64,000 bases of DNA from Pelosinus propionicus DSM 13327 (GTDB lineage: Bacteria > Bacillota > Negativicutes > DSM-13327): contig NZ_FOTS01000002.1 of NCBI RefSeq assembly GCF_900114615.1, positions 110,627 to 174,626 on the forward strand. Direction: 5' to 3'. Both the position numbers and the translations under genes were made by a program. This document shows positions 8,274-17,635 of the stretch, piece by piece; the first letter of the stretch is position 1, and each line of letters opens with the position of its first letter. The notes beneath the pieces were generated by a model. The model saw only the letters and a list, made by a program, of their open reading frames with translations, was not told where the DNA came from and ran no database searches.

Positions 8274-9228
8274 AAGATACACCGCCTATACCGCTCTCCG
8301 TTATCGCTTGCTCAACTTCCTTTCTAGTGAGCGGCCGGGGATAATTATACATAATTCCGCCAGGCCGTTCATTATAGTAAGGTCGATTGCAGTCAGCGCA
8401 GCCCGTGGTTTCAAAAGCCTTTCCATCGGCCAGCATCTTAGCTAAATCTGAAACGTTGCAGCTGCTAATTTTTCCGTTGGCAAAGCGGATTGCACTGCGG
8501 CAATAGCCCTTACGCATAAGATAATGAGCAATTTGCACCCGCCGGTAGTGAGAGATGGAAGGGGGTCTCTTGTCAGCCATAGCCGTACCTGGTATCGGCG
8601 TAAAAGCAAATAACCCTACAGTGATTCCGAGTTCAATACAATCAGCGATAAAATTCACCGCTTCTTCTTCCGTCTCACCAAGTCCGATGATCAGGTGCGT
8701 CGTTAGAGCTCCCGGAAAAGTACTGGCACACTCTTGTAACAGATGGAGTTTTTCTTCCCAGTCCTGCCCTTTAACAAGTTGATAGATCTCCGAAGTGGCA
8801 GCATCCATTGCAATACAAATTCTTTCAGCTCCTGCTGCAATCATTTCGGCGGCCTGCCCGGTATCCGCAATATGATTTGACACGCAGATAGGCTTAGGAC
8901 CATCCTCACTTAATTTTCGCACTGCTTCTAACGTAGCATCCCAGCTATTTTCGCTGTTAACAACCTGGAGGCAGACTCTTTTTAGATCTCCTTTCGAATA
9001 GGCTGAGGAAATACCTGATGTAATTTCATTCGCATCAAAGGCAGGCCATGTTACTCTGGATAAAAGATCTCCTCTTGCACTGCTGCTCTGAGACTGGGAA
9101 CAAAAGCTGCAGTTGTTGCGACATTTTCCCCCCAGCATAATATAGGCGGTATTGGGAAGCGCTTCACTTTTGATTCGCTTTTTACCAATTACACTGGCTG
9201 TTCCCGCAGATAACTTCCATAAGGTCAT
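8254..9228 (-). CDS. Radical SAM protein, LipS1/LipS2-type lipoyl synthase component
   Basis: 324 aa from the ATG at 9228, which overlaps the stop of the preceding radical SAM gene as ATGA; a longer open frame upstream lies inside that gene. It has the radical SAM cluster motif GGKCRNNCSFCSQS (CxxxCxxC) and a C-terminal CADCNRPYYNERPGG segment that could bind an auxiliary cluster. It resembles biotin synthase but occurs as a coupled pair inside a glycine cleavage operon, next to an octanoyltransferase. That is the context reported for the two-protein lipoyl synthase LipS1/LipS2, which inserts sulfur into octanoyl-GcvH. Which of the two it is cannot be decided here. Confidence 0.75.
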   Translation of the reverse strand: MTLWKLSAGTASVIGKKRIKSEALPNTAYIMLGGKCRNNCSFCSQSQSSSARGDLLSRVTWPAFDANEITSGISSAYSKGDLKRVCLQVVNSENSWDATLEAVRKLSEDGPKPICVSNHIADTGQAAEMIAAGAERICIAMDAATSEIYQLVKGQDWEEKLHLLQECASTFPGALTTHLIIGLGETEEEAVNFIADCIELGITVGLFAFTPIPGTAMADKRPPSISHYRRVQIAHYLMRKGYCRSAIRFANGKISSCNVSDLAKMLADGKAFETTGCADCNRPYYNERPGGIMYNYPRPLTRKEVEQAITESGIGGVSYDLACS

Positions 9229-10088
9229 AATACACAGCACTCCTCTCGCCGCTCTATCGTCAATCCGAGATTTTGAGCCAACCGTACCGCTCCTGAAACC
9301 GGATTTACAATACCGTTGATCCCTAAGCGAACTGCCCATAAGTCTAATTCCTGACGATAAGCACCTCCTGGCCGCATGCATCCAAGATGAATCGGCAGCG
9401 CGGGAAGCTCTCTTCTCGCGCTGGTCAGTATGTTTACTACATTTTCGATAGAAGGGGGCTTGCAATCGGCAAAACGTGTACCTTTCGTTGGAGTAAATAC
9501 AATAAAAGTAATCCCGTCTACGCCAAGTGCTTTCAGGTGCCTGATCGCTTCGTATTCACCTCTAATCTCGCCGCCATGAAGTCCAATGCATATATGAGGG
9601 ATCACAGAACAACTTTCACTAAGCTTCTGATAGCATGCGACATAATCGGAAACGGTACGATCCATTCCTAATACTTCTTTTATCGTCGCATCATCCCCGA
9701 TAAAATCAAAAGAAACTTTGTCCGCTACCTTAGCTATTTCTTGGATATCTTCCTCGTCAACCAGACCAACATGTACGTTATACTTCATCCTTTGTTTCAT
9801 TGCCGCAATTCGGGCAATATGCTCAGCGATGGGAACCTTGCCTTCGGCTGTACACCCGCCGCTGATTAAAAGGCTGCGTGCTGAAAGTCCATTCCCCTCC
9901 GGGATATCTTTAAGTGCCTTCATCCCCTTTAAATAGTGACCTCCGCAATGCGCGCAGTTTAGCTCGCATTTGCCTCCTGTAACACTTACAGCTTTGGTTT
10001 CATTGGGATATGAAAATTTGATATTTGACTGAAAATTTTTCTGCCTGATCCGCCACCCCTCTTGGGCCAGCAAATCTAAGGTTTCCAT
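9225..10088 (-). CDS. Radical SAM protein, LipS1/LipS2-type lipoyl synthase component
   Basis: A 287-aa radical SAM enzyme with the cluster motif [16 protein letters not shown] (CxxxCxxC) near residues 38-53, a C-terminal [14 protein letters not shown] stretch and a terminal CC pair that may ligate a second cluster. It overlaps gcvPB by 13 bp upstream and its partner gene by 4 bp downstream. The classic LipA N-terminal cysteine triplet is absent. Position in the gcv operon beside a LipM-like transferase supports a role with its partner in making the lipoyl cofactor of GcvH. An unrelated biotin synthase-like function is possible but fits the neighbours less well. Confidence 0.75.
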   Translation of the reverse strand: METLDLLAQEGWRIRQKNFQSNIKFSYPNETKAVSVTGGKCELNCAHCGGHYLKGMKALKDIPEGNGLSARSLLISGGCTAEGKVPIAEHIARIAAMKQRMKYNVHVGLVDEEDIQEIAKVADKVSFDFIGDDATIKEVLGMDRTVSDYVACYQKLSESCSVIPHICIGLHGGEIRGEYEAIRHLKALGVDGITFIVFTPTKGTRFADCKPPSIENVVNILTSARRELPALPIHLGCMRPGGAYRQELDLWAVRLGINGIVNPVSGAVRLAQNLGLTIERREECCVL

Positions 10089-11527
10089 CTTACTACCGGT
10101 TTCCGTGCCGCCGCAGTTTCATCAAGCCTTCCCACAACGGTATCGTGAGGAGCATCAAGAATTTGCGTTACGTCCGTTCTCGCTTCTTTCGCTATTTCCC
10201 GCATAGCCTTAATAAAACCATCCAGCGTTTCTTTGCTTTCTGTCTCGGTAGGTTCAATCATGATCGCTTCCTCTACGATAAGCGGAAAGTAAATGGTTGG
10301 CGGGTGATACCCATAATCCAACAGCCGTTTTGCAATATCCAGCGTCTTTACGCCAAACTGCTTTTGGTTTTTAGAGGTGATTATGCATTCATGCATGCTA
10401 TACCGTTCAAAGGGTGCATCGTAATCTTCTCTTAATTGACTCAAACAATAATTTGCATTTAGAACGGCGTCTTCACTTGCCTGCCGAAGTCCATCTGGTC
10501 CCATTGTCCGGATATAAGCATAGGCCCGAACAATCACTCCGAAATTGCCGTAAAAAGAATGCATTCTTCCAATGGAGAGCGGCCTATTATATTCCAAATC
10601 GTATTTCTTCCCATCGTAGGTTATGATGGGAACAGGTAAAAATGGAATTAACTCTTGTTTTACACCGACAGGTCCGGAGCCAGGTCCGCCGCCGCCGTGA
10701 GGCGTGGAAAACGTCTTATGGAGGTTAATATGCACTACATCAAATCCCATATCCCCTGGACGCACAATCCCCATTACCGCATTCGTATTAGCACCGTCGT
10801 AATATAACAGTCCTCCGGCAGCATGAACGATTTGGGCAATTTCTTTGATATTTTTTTCGAACAATCCTAATGTACTCGGGTTCGTAAGCATAAAAGCTGC
10901 AGTATCTAAACCCACAGCAGCCTTTAGCGCATCCAGGTTAATTGAGCCGTCATCATTGGACTTAATTTCAACGATTTCCAGTCCGCAAACCGTTGCGGTG
11001 GCCGGATTTGTACCATGAGCAGAGTCAGGAACAATCACCTTAGTTCTTACTTCCCCCCGGGAGCGATGATACTGCCTGATGAGTTTTAATCCTGTCAACT
11101 CACCATGGGCACCCGCCACAGGCTGCATTGTAACCGCATCCATTCCGGCAATTTCTGCTAAATACTGTTCCATTTGATATAGAAGTTCTAACGCGCCTTG
11201 GGTTGACTCAACATCCTGCAAAGGATGAATATCTGCAAAGCCCGGATACCGGCAAACATCTTCATTCACTTTAGGATTATACTTCATCGTACATGAACCA
11301 AGGGGATAAAATCCTGAGTCAACGCCAAAGTTTCGCTTCGAGAGAGCGGTATAATGCCTTATTAAATCAGGTTGGCTTACTTCCGGAAGTTCCGCGTATT
11401 TGGATCTCAAAAGATTAGCTGGTACAAGTGTTTCCATCTCATAGGCGGGAACGTCACTTTTGGGCAGGTCTAAGGCAAAGCGACCAGGTTTGCTGATTTC
11501 AAATAGAGTCGATTGTTTTGTTTTCAT
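10076..11527 (-). CDS. gcvPB: Glycine dehydrogenase (decarboxylating) subunit 2, P protein
   Basis: A 483-aa PLP subunit of the split P protein, which decarboxylates glycine and passes aminomethyl to lipoyl-GcvH. The PLP-lysine motif is seen in [17 protein letters not shown], followed by the family [16 protein letters not shown] region. The first codon overlaps the gcvPA stop (ATGA), so the two halves of the P protein are made in step. Length matches family members of two-subunit type, the usual form in Firmicutes and archaea. Identification is secure. Confidence 0.97.
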   Translation of the reverse strand: MKTKQSTLFEISKPGRFALDLPKSDVPAYEMETLVPANLLRSKYAELPEVSQPDLIRHYTALSKRNFGVDSGFYPLGSCTMKYNPKVNEDVCRYPGFADIHPLQDVESTQGALELLYQMEQYLAEIAGMDAVTMQPVAGAHGELTGLKLIRQYHRSRGEVRTKVIVPDSAHGTNPATATVCGLEIVEIKSNDDGSINLDALKAAVGLDTAAFMLTNPSTLGLFEKNIKEIAQIVHAAGGLLYYDGANTNAVMGIVRPGDMGFDVVHINLHKTFSTPHGGGGPGSGPVGVKQELIPFLPVPIITYDGKKYDLEYNRPLSIGRMHSFYGNFGVIVRAYAYIRTMGPDGLRQASEDAVLNANYCLSQLREDYDAPFERYSMHECIITSKNQKQFGVKTLDIAKRLLDYGYHPPTIYFPLIVEEAIMIEPTETESKETLDGFIKAMREIAKEARTDVTQILDAPHDTVVGRLDETAAARKPVVRWKP

Positions 11528-12870
11528 AACACTTCCCCCATTTCACGAACCAACCCGTCTATCTCTTCTTTGGTACGTTTTTCAGTCACACAGACGAGCA
11601 TGCAGTTTTCAAGTTCAGGATAGTATTTACTAAGATCCAGTCCTCCTAAGATTCCTTTAGCCAGCAATTTTCTATTAATTTGGGAAACTGGTTTATTCAG
11701 CCTAACAGCGAATTCTTTAAAAAAAGCTCCCGAGAATACTGGTTCACAGCCTTTTAAACTTGTCAGTAAACGATATGCATAATGCGATTTTTGAATGCAC
11801 TGTTCCGCAGTCTCCTGTAAGCCCACTTTGCCCAGCGTGCTCATGTAAACGGCAGACGTCAAAGCACAAAGGGCTTCGTTAGAGCAAATATTAGAGGTAG
11901 CTTTTTCACGCCGAATATGTTGTTCACGAGCTTGAAGCGTCAATACAAATCCACGATTCCCTTTGTTGTCTACTGTCTGACCGACAATTCTGCCAGGCAT
12001 TTTTCTCATAAGCTTTTCCGTTGTTGCAAAGAAACCGAGATATGGACCGCCAAAAGATATTGGAATGCCCAAGCCTTGACCTTCCCCAACTACGATATCT
12101 GCACCTAGCGCACCGGGAGATTCCAGAAGCCCCATAGAAATAGGGTCAACAACAGCAATCAGATATGCTCCCTTAGCGTGGGCCATTTCTGCGATGCTTT
12201 TCAAATCCTCAATGCAGCCAAAAAAATTAGAAAATTGCACGACAACAGCCGCTGTCGAATCATCTATCAGCTGGGGTATCTTGTTTAAATCAGTCAAACC
12301 ATCGCTATATGGCGCCAGTTTAAGCTCGATCTTTTTATCCTTGGCATAGGTCAGAAATGTCTCCCGATAATGGGGATGGACAGTTTCGGCCATTACAATT
12401 GCCGTTTTCTTAGAACTGGCACACGCCATCATAGCGGCTTCAGCAACGGCGGTACCTCCGTCATACATGGAGGCATTAGCCACTTCCATGCCTGTAATCT
12501 CGCAGATCATTGACTGGTATTCCCATAACGCCTGCAAGTAGCCCTGGGAAATCTCTGGCTGATATTGCGTGTAGGCAGTGTAAAATTCAGAGCGTCCAAT
12601 GATATGATGAACTACACTGGGAATATAATGGTCATAAGCTCCTGCACCTAGGAAGCAGGTTAACTCTTGAAGATTGGTATTCGCTTTTGCCAGTGCTTTG
12701 AGATGTTTAACTAAGCCCTGTTCAGGCAGTGCTGGCGGCAAATTTAATGTCCTGGTCATTCGCAAATCAGCTGGTACATCTTCAAATAATTTTTCCGCTG
12801 AATCGACACCAATGGCATCCAGCATCTCACGTCTATCAGCTTTTGTATGAGGAAGATAACTCCAAGCCAT
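11524..12870 (-). CDS. gcvPA: Glycine dehydrogenase (decarboxylating) subunit 1, P protein
   Basis: A 448-aa subunit of the split P protein; it has the aminotransferase-like fold without the PLP lysine and pairs with GcvPB. Family stretches seen include [34 protein letters not shown] and [17 protein letters not shown]. It begins 2 bp downstream of the gcvH stop and overlaps gcvPB by 4 bp. Full length and unbroken. Confidence 0.97.
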   Translation of the reverse strand: MAWSYLPHTKADRREMLDAIGVDSAEKLFEDVPADLRMTRTLNLPPALPEQGLVKHLKALAKANTNLQELTCFLGAGAYDHYIPSVVHHIIGRSEFYTAYTQYQPEISQGYLQALWEYQSMICEITGMEVANASMYDGGTAVAEAAMMACASSKKTAIVMAETVHPHYRETFLTYAKDKKIELKLAPYSDGLTDLNKIPQLIDDSTAAVVVQFSNFFGCIEDLKSIAEMAHAKGAYLIAVVDPISMGLLESPGALGADIVVGEGQGLGIPISFGGPYLGFFATTEKLMRKMPGRIVGQTVDNKGNRGFVLTLQAREQHIRREKATSNICSNEALCALTSAVYMSTLGKVGLQETAEQCIQKSHYAYRLLTSLKGCEPVFSGAFFKEFAVRLNKPVSQINRKLLAKGILGGLDLSKYYPELENCMLVCVTEKRTKEEIDGLVREMGEVL

Positions 12871-12872
12871 TT

Positions 12873-13262
12873 CTAATGTCCTCCCTCCGCCGCCAACTGA
12901 GCATATGCGTCGCTATCTAAAAGATCATCCAATTCACTGCTGTCGGACATTTCAATAACAACGATCCAACCTTCACCATAAGGTTCCTGATTGATCAGGT
13001 CGGGCGAGTCTGTAAGAGCTTGATTCACTTTCACGATTTTTCCGGAGATCGGTGCATAAATATCCGATACTGCCTTTACTGACTCAATAACAGAAAAACC
13101 ATCTCCCACTTTCACTGTACCTGACTCATCTGGCAATTCTACAAAAACCACATCACCTAACTGCGATTGAGCAAAATCAGTTACCCCAATGATAGCAACT
13201 TTCCCTTCTACCTTGACCCATTCGTGATCCTTGGAGTACTTTAATTCTTTTGGAATATTCAT
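12873..13262 (-). CDS. gcvH: Glycine cleavage system H protein
   Basis: A 129-aa lipoyl carrier protein. The lipoylated lysine is at about residue 63 in VIESVKAVSDIYAP. It shuttles the aminomethyl arm between P, T and L proteins and is the substrate expected for the LipM-like and two radical SAM proteins of the same operon. It lies directly downstream of gcvT with a 2-bp gap. It is the only lipoyl-domain protein in the window. Confidence 0.97.
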   Translation of the reverse strand: MNIPKELKYSKDHEWVKVEGKVAIIGVTDFAQSQLGDVVFVELPDESGTVKVGDGFSVIESVKAVSDIYAPISGKIVKVNQALTDSPDLINQEPYGEGWIVVIEMSDSSELDDLLDSDAYAQLAAEGGH

Positions 13263-13264
13263 GA

Positions 13265-14365
13265 TTACTTCCCCTCTCTTTTATAAAATGGTTTGGAAAT
13301 GACTTGGGCGGATACCTTTTTCCCGCGAATTTCAATATCTATTTTTTGTCCAACCTTTGCGTATTCAGCTTGAATTATGCCCAATCCAAGGTTCTTATCA
13401 AGGGATGGAGCATAAGTTCCTGTCGTTACCACTCCAACATAGCTGCCCTCTACCAAAATCGGATATTCAGCCCGTGCTACTCCACGATCAACCATTTCAA
13501 AACCAACTATTCTGCGTTTTGGTCCATTGGTTTTCTGTTCCTGCAGCGTTCCTTGTCCGTTAAATTCCTCTTTATCAAGCTTTACAAACATTCCGAGTCC
13601 AGCCTCAATGGGCGAAATATCTGCCGAAAGTTCGTGCCCATATAAAGGAAAACAAACTTCAAATCTCAATGTGTCACGACAACCTAAACCAGCAGGAAGC
13701 AATCCAAGGGGGCTCCCGACTTCCATGATTGTATCCCATAAATATGTAACATCTTCTGGACTGCAGTAAATTTCAAATCCATCTTCTCCCGTATATCCAG
13801 TTCGAGATAATAGTACTTTTTTGCCAGCAACATCGATTTCAGGCATAAACCAGTAGTATTTTAGTTTTGAAAGTGGTGCATCAGTCAAATTCGATAAAAT
13901 CACTTCTGCTAAAGGTCCTTGCAGTGCAATCTGAGCCGTTTCATTTGAGATATTGGTAAGCTTAACGTCAAATTCCTCAGCATTCTCCTGCATCCAATTC
14001 CAATCTTTTTCAATGTTTGCTGCATTGATAACCAAAAGATAATGATCCGCATCCTTTTTGTAAACTAATAGATCGTCTACCGTTCCTCCGTGCTTATAGC
14101 ACATTGGCGTATAGAGTATTTGATTTCTTTCAAGCTTGGAGACATCATTGGTAACTAACGTTTGGAGAAAGATAAGTGCATCTGGCCCATTGACTACTAC
14201 TTCCCCCATATGGGATACGTCAAATAATCCTGCTTTCGTTCTGACGGCATTATGTTCATCCTTGATTCCTGTATACTGAACTGGGAGAGACCAACCGCCA
14301 AACTCTACAATTCTGCCACCATACCGTAAATGAGTCTCATAAAGCGGTGTCTGTTTTACTGTCAT
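13265..14365 (-). CDS. gcvT: Glycine cleavage system T protein (aminomethyltransferase)
   Basis: 366 aa from the ATG at 14365, which has a GGAG ribosome site 8 nt upstream; the in-frame GTG three codons earlier is less well placed. It releases ammonia from aminomethyl-GcvH and forms methylene-THF. Family motifs seen: [31 protein letters not shown] and [11 protein letters not shown]. It is the first gene of the operon and lies directly downstream of the second glycine riboswitch terminator (14393-14444), so its expression is the direct readout of that switch. Confidence 0.97.
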   Translation of the reverse strand: MTVKQTPLYETHLRYGGRIVEFGGWSLPVQYTGIKDEHNAVRTKAGLFDVSHMGEVVVNGPDALIFLQTLVTNDVSKLERNQILYTPMCYKHGGTVDDLLVYKKDADHYLLVINAANIEKDWNWMQENAEEFDVKLTNISNETAQIALQGPLAEVILSNLTDAPLSKLKYYWFMPEIDVAGKKVLLSRTGYTGEDGFEIYCSPEDVTYLWDTIMEVGSPLGLLPAGLGCRDTLRFEVCFPLYGHELSADISPIEAGLGMFVKLDKEEFNGQGTLQEQKTNGPKRRIVGFEMVDRGVARAEYPILVEGSYVGVVTTGTYAPSLDKNLGLGIIQAEYAKVGQKIDIEIRGKKVSAQVISKPFYKREGK

Positions 14366-14392
14366 GAAAATCACTCCAATCTTTCGTTAATA

Positions 14393-14444
14393 CATAAAAA
14401 AGGACAGAGAACAAGAGTGAAAACTCACTCTTGTTCTCTGTCCT
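14393..14444 (-). terminator. Expression-platform terminator of the gcvT-proximal glycine riboswitch
   Basis: A perfect 20-bp stem (14444-14425 with 14420-14401) has a 4-nt loop and a U run continuing to 14394 on the minus strand. The upstream arm contains the GGACAGAG sequence that closes the second aptamer, so pairing in the aptamer and in the terminator are mutually exclusive. Glycine would be expected to favour readthrough into gcvT. Confidence 0.9.
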
Positions 14445-14604
14445 TTTACCTGAGAGATTCGCCCGCAGCGGGGCTCCCCATCGGCGACACTTTCAATTAC
14501 GAAGTGTACTCTCCAGAGTTCGGTCCAGTTACGGTTTTTTTACCTGAGAGTTTGAACAAAGCTTTGCTCCTTCGGTGACGCTAGTTAAGCGTTCTCTCCC
14601 GCAA
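14444..14604 (-). ncRNA. Tandem glycine riboswitch, gcvT-proximal copy
   Basis: On the minus strand the first aptamer shows GCGGGAGAG, then CACCGAAGGAGCAAA, then ACTCTCAGGTAAAA. A short linker leads to the second aptamer: GAACTCTGGAGAG, GTCGCCGATGGGGAG and ATCTCTCAGGTAAAAGGACAG. These are the conserved cores of the two-aptamer gcvT element, which binds glycine. The terminator at 14393-14444 follows directly. Both aptamers look intact. Confidence 0.95.
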
Positions 14605-14633
14605 CCATCATTCCGTATGTAGTTAATTCCAGG

Positions 14634-14679
14634 CTAAAAAAATAAGACGGAAACCAACGTAGTTGGCCTCTGTCTTATT
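14634..14679 (-). terminator. Expression-platform terminator of the distal glycine riboswitch
   Basis: The outer stem AATAAGAC (14679-14672) pairs with GTCTTATT (14648-14641), with an inner CCAAC/GTTGG stem, followed on the minus strand by a run of seven U. It lies upstream of the second complete riboswitch, so transcription must pass it before reaching the gcvT-proximal switch. Confidence 0.88.
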
Positions 14680-14825
14680 TACCTCCAGAGAATCCCGAAT
14701 ATCCCGGTTACTCTTTGGGTGCCGCATAGCGATCTTTCCAGAGTTCCATTAGAATACGGTCCTTTTGCCTGAGAGTTTATTGCCTTTGCTCCTTCGGCGC
14801 CTGAAAACAGATCTCTCCCGCATCC
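14680..14825 (-). ncRNA. Tandem glycine riboswitch, promoter-proximal (distal to gcvT) copy
   Basis: The first aptamer is canonical on the minus strand: GCGGGAGAG, GGCGCCGAAGGAGCAAAGG, ACTCTCAGGCAAAAGGACC. The second begins GGAACTCTGGAAAG, but its core reads GCACCCAAAGAGTAAC and CTCTGGAGGTAAAT, several changes from the usual CACCGAAGGGGCAA and CTCTCAGGTAAAA, so it may be weakened. A terminator follows at 14634-14679. It is a separate unit from the riboswitch at 14444-14604, which has its own two aptamers and terminator. Confidence 0.9.
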
Positions 14826-14883
14826 CTCACATGGAATATTATTAAGTTTACGAATAATTCGAATATTCCTTACTATGTTTTTC

Positions 14884-14912
14884 AGTATATCGGATTGCTT
14901 TTAATCTGTCAA
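14884..14912 (-). promoter_or_regulatory. Sigma-A promoter of the glycine operon
   Basis: TTGACA (14912-14907) and TATACT (14889-14884) are 17 bp apart on the minus strand. Transcription would start near 14877 and run through both glycine riboswitches into gcvT. No second promoter of similar quality was seen between the two riboswitches. Confidence 0.88.
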
Positions 14913-14971
14913 TATTGTATTTAACTTATGAGAATATCACTATGAGTATAAGGTGCATTTGAATAAAATTA

Positions 14972-15064
14972 TTAATGAGCATCGCAAGCATTCTCAGGTG
15001 CTATTAAACGTGATGCTGCCATGTCCGCGGAATTTGGCACTTCATATTTTATAGATTGATCCAT
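14972..15064 (-). CDS. Possible 30-aa small protein downstream of the CoA-transferase
   Basis: An ATG with a strong GGGAGGA ribosome site 8-9 nt upstream opens a 30-codon frame (MDQSIKYEVPNSADMA... ending CDAH). It starts 26 bp after the CoA-transferase stop, so it would be the last gene of that operon. I do not recognise it. It has no obvious membrane segment and one cysteine near the C-terminus. It may be a real microprotein, or the stump of a larger gene lost when the glycine operon and its promoter came to lie next to it. Confidence 0.4.
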   Translation of the reverse strand: MDQSIKYEVPNSADMAASRLIAPENACDAH

Positions 15065-15090
15065 ATTTTTTAGTCCTCCCAAGTAAATCT

Positions 15091-16302
15091 TCATATAATT
15101 TTACAGGCTTTTAACTCCTCAATTTGCTGTTCGGACAGCCCCAGCATTTCGGTGTAAATCTCTTGATTATGCTGCCCTTTTACTGGTCCCACGCTCCTTA
15201 CTTCTCCCGGAGTCCTGGAAAATTTCGCAAGTACGTTAGGAACCCTTATTTCACCAAAATCTTCATCTTGCAAAGTCACAAAAGACTCGCGATGCTTATA
15301 ATGGGGATCATCAAACAATTGACTCATATCGTACATCGGTCCAACCACTGCACCGCTTGTAGTCAATATTTTAACAATCTCATCAACATTCCGTTCTCCG
15401 ATCCAGCTGCCAATGATTGCATCCAATTCTTTAACATTTTTCATCCTCGCAGCATTGTTTACAAAACGTTCATCCGTAATTAAGTCTTCCCGCCCCATTG
15501 CTGCAAATAATTTCTCAACGATAGGCTGTGCAGCGCCAGACAGAGCCACCCATTTTCCATCTTTGGTTTGGTAACCATTCCTGGGGGCAATGGACACACT
15601 GCCGTTCCCCACTGGTCTGGCAATAGTCCCTACCTGATCAAAAGCCGTGATATGGGGTTCTACTAGTCGCATTAATGGTTCATATAAAGAAATATCGATA
15701 CATTGTCCCCGATGATCAGGCGAATTATTTCTTTCATAAACAGCAATCATCAGTGCTAGCGCCCCAGAAATACCGTTCACTCCATCGGCTAAAGCCATTC
15801 CAGGCAGCGTAGGTGGACCACCGGCCGCACCATTTATAGAGGCAAAACCGCTCATTCCTTCTGCTACAGTGCCAAACCCTCCCCTGCCTGCGTATGGACC
15901 ACTTTGACCGTAACCTGTTGTTCGCAACATAATTAGGGACGGATTGATCTTTGATAAAACCTCCCAACCGAGACCCCATTTTTCAAATGTTCCAGGTCGA
16001 TAGTTTTCAATTACGATATCTACCTTAGCCACCATTTTCTTGAACAATTCCTGTCCTTCTGGCTGACCGAGATTCAGCGTAATACCTCTTTTATTTCGAT
16101 TTAATGATTTCCACAAGACCCCAATGCCATTTTTTTGCTTGCCATATTTACGGGCAGTGCAACCCGTTTCTGGATGTTCAATTTTAATAACCTCAGCACC
16201 ATAGTCGGCTAGAAAAGTAGCAGACCAGGGAGCAGCCAGCATTGTGGCGGTATCAAGAATTGTAAGCCCCTGTAAAGGCAACCGTTTTTGTTCTCCGCGC
16301 AT
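15091..16302 (-). CDS. CaiB/BaiF family (type III) CoA-transferase
   Basis: A 403-aa type III CoA-transferase. The N-terminus LTILDTATMLAAPWSATFLADYGAEVIKIE and the MALADGVNGISG segment with the catalytic aspartate are typical of the family. It moves CoA between carboxylic acids. The gene lies 4 bp downstream of a CitE-like lyase gene, so the two probably activate and then cleave the same acid, for example malate, citramalate or a related hydroxy acid. This is inferred from the pairing; the family alone does not give the substrate. Length is normal. Confidence 0.88.
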   Translation of the reverse strand: MRGEQKRLPLQGLTILDTATMLAAPWSATFLADYGAEVIKIEHPETGCTARKYGKQKNGIGVLWKSLNRNKRGITLNLGQPEGQELFKKMVAKVDIVIENYRPGTFEKWGLGWEVLSKINPSLIMLRTTGYGQSGPYAGRGGFGTVAEGMSGFASINGAAGGPPTLPGMALADGVNGISGALALMIAVYERNNSPDHRGQCIDISLYEPLMRLVEPHITAFDQVGTIARPVGNGSVSIAPRNGYQTKDGKWVALSGAAQPIVEKLFAAMGREDLITDERFVNNAARMKNVKELDAIIGSWIGERNVDEIVKILTTSGAVVGPMYDMSQLFDDPHYKHRESFVTLQDEDFGEIRVPNVLAKFSRTPGEVRSVGPVKGQHNQEIYTEMLGLSEQQIEELKACKII

Positions 16303-16306
16303 TCTC

Positions 16307-17245
16307 TCATACCCCCACTAATTCCCGTGCTTTTTGCTTTTTCTGCTCAAAAGCCTCAACTACAGCATATCTGTCCAATAATGTTTTCGCTTTTTCATAA
16401 TGAACATAGTCAATCATCTTACCTTCAAAAGTTGCTGATGCTCTGCCTGCTGCTACCGCTTCATCAAATGCAGCCATAACTTTCTTGGCGTGTTCGACTT
16501 CCTGTATACCAGGAGTAAAACATTTATTTAAAACCTCTACATTACCCGGATGAATGCAACTAGCTCCTAAATAGCCATGTTTATAAGCGAGTGCTGCACT
16601 TTGTTCGAATGCATTAGGGTCACTATAATTAGCCAATGAACCGATTAAACCCATCGGCATCTTGCAATGCGCACGTGCAATCAGCACTAATTGCGTCCTT
16701 GGTACTAATAAAGCGTGATAAGTATCTGCACATTCTACCATTCCGACATCTCTCAAAAAATCTTCATTACCAATAGAAAGTGTATCAATCCGTTCACTGG
16801 CCTTTGCAATTTCATTTAAGTTTACATATCCTTTTGCAGATTCTATTAATACTGATATCTTAATTTGCCCTACTGGGATGCCTCGCTTTTTTTCCAATTC
16901 AGCAATAAGCTTCTCAATACCATGAACTTCGGCAGTGCTTTCTACTTTAGGAAGATAAATCCCTTCTACACCCGGCCAGACAGAAGCTTCAATATCATCT
17001 TTCAGCAACTCTTTCACATTGTTAACCCGGACAAATACATCACTACCTCCTTTGCCGACAACTGGGATTAAATCTTTAATTAGTGCACGTGTAGCCACTT
17101 TTTCAGAATTTGGAACACTGTCTTCCAAATCAAGGACAATTGCATCAGCATTTCTCAAATACGCCCTTTCAACAAACTTAGGCGCATTGGCTGGCATAAT
17201 TAATCTAGATCTGCGGACAGTGTTTTTTGTGTAATTAAATTCCAT
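16307..17245 (-). CDS. HpcH/HpaI-CitE family lyase (malyl/citramalyl-CoA lyase-like)
   Basis: A 312-aa TIM-barrel enzyme. The sequence begins RRSRLIMPANAPKFVERA and continues with DAIVLDLEDSVP, the CitE hallmark. Metal-binding segments VLIESAKGYVNLNEIA and DTLSIGNEDFLRDVG carry the acidic ligands. Such enzymes cleave a hydroxyacyl-CoA into acetyl-CoA and an oxoacid. Without citD and citF here it is not part of a citrate lyase complex, and the neighbouring CoA-transferase would supply its CoA ester. Start supported by a GGGAG site. Confidence 0.85.
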   Translation of the reverse strand: MEFNYTKNTVRRSRLIMPANAPKFVERAYLRNADAIVLDLEDSVPNSEKVATRALIKDLIPVVGKGGSDVFVRVNNVKELLKDDIEASVWPGVEGIYLPKVESTAEVHGIEKLIAELEKKRGIPVGQIKISVLIESAKGYVNLNEIAKASERIDTLSIGNEDFLRDVGMVECADTYHALLVPRTQLVLIARAHCKMPMGLIGSLANYSDPNAFEQSAALAYKHGYLGASCIHPGNVEVLNKCFTPGIQEVEHAKKVMAAFDEAVAAGRASATFEGKMIDYVHYEKAKTLLDRYAVVEAFEQKKQKARELVGV

Positions 17246-17400
17246 TATCTAACTCCCTTTTCTTTCGATTCTTATTTATCAGTTTAGCAAAATGCAAAAG
17301 AGCCTTGTCTCTTCGCACTTATGCTATGTTTGAAACATGTCCCGAGTTAATAGTAACTTCAATTCAGAAAATTTTAAAATATATATAATTGATAGCAGGT

Positions 17401-17422
17401 ATCTGAAATAACGATTTCAGAT
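17401..17422. promoter_or_regulatory. Candidate LysR operator
   Basis: A perfect 9-bp inverted repeat, ATCTGAAAT with ATTTCAGAT, separated by 4 bp lies about 155 bp upstream of the lyase start. Its ends fit the T-N11-A pattern of LysR sites. It is a plausible target for the LysR regulator encoded just upstream. No experiment or second copy supports it. Confidence 0.5.
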
Positions 17423-17490
17423 ATTCGAATTCACATTGCAATATCGACTATATTTATCTAATTTAACCATCAGCTCATTCATATGAACTA

Positions 17491-17529
17491 AAAAAAATCC
17501 TATAACCGTTAAGGTCATAGGATTTTTTT
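17491..17529. terminator. Bidirectional intrinsic terminator after the LysR gene
   Basis: AAAAAAATCCTAT (17491-17503) pairs with ATAGGATTTTTTT (17517-17529), with an A run on one side and a U run on the other. It separates the LysR gene from the lyase/CoA-transferase operon, which then needs its own promoter in 17246-17490. Confidence 0.85.
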
Positions 17530-17635
17530 ACGTAAGCAGAAAGGATAGCACCTTCTAAGATTCCAAGTAAGATTGACTAAGGCTTTGGCATAAACCAAGC
17601 TTTTTCATATAATACTGTAATAGAGAAAAATTGAT

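Noticed and set aside
9229..9465. Extended start of the second radical SAM protein
   Set aside because: It lies wholly inside the upstream radical SAM gene in another frame; the ATGA-coupled start at 9228 gives the family N-terminus.
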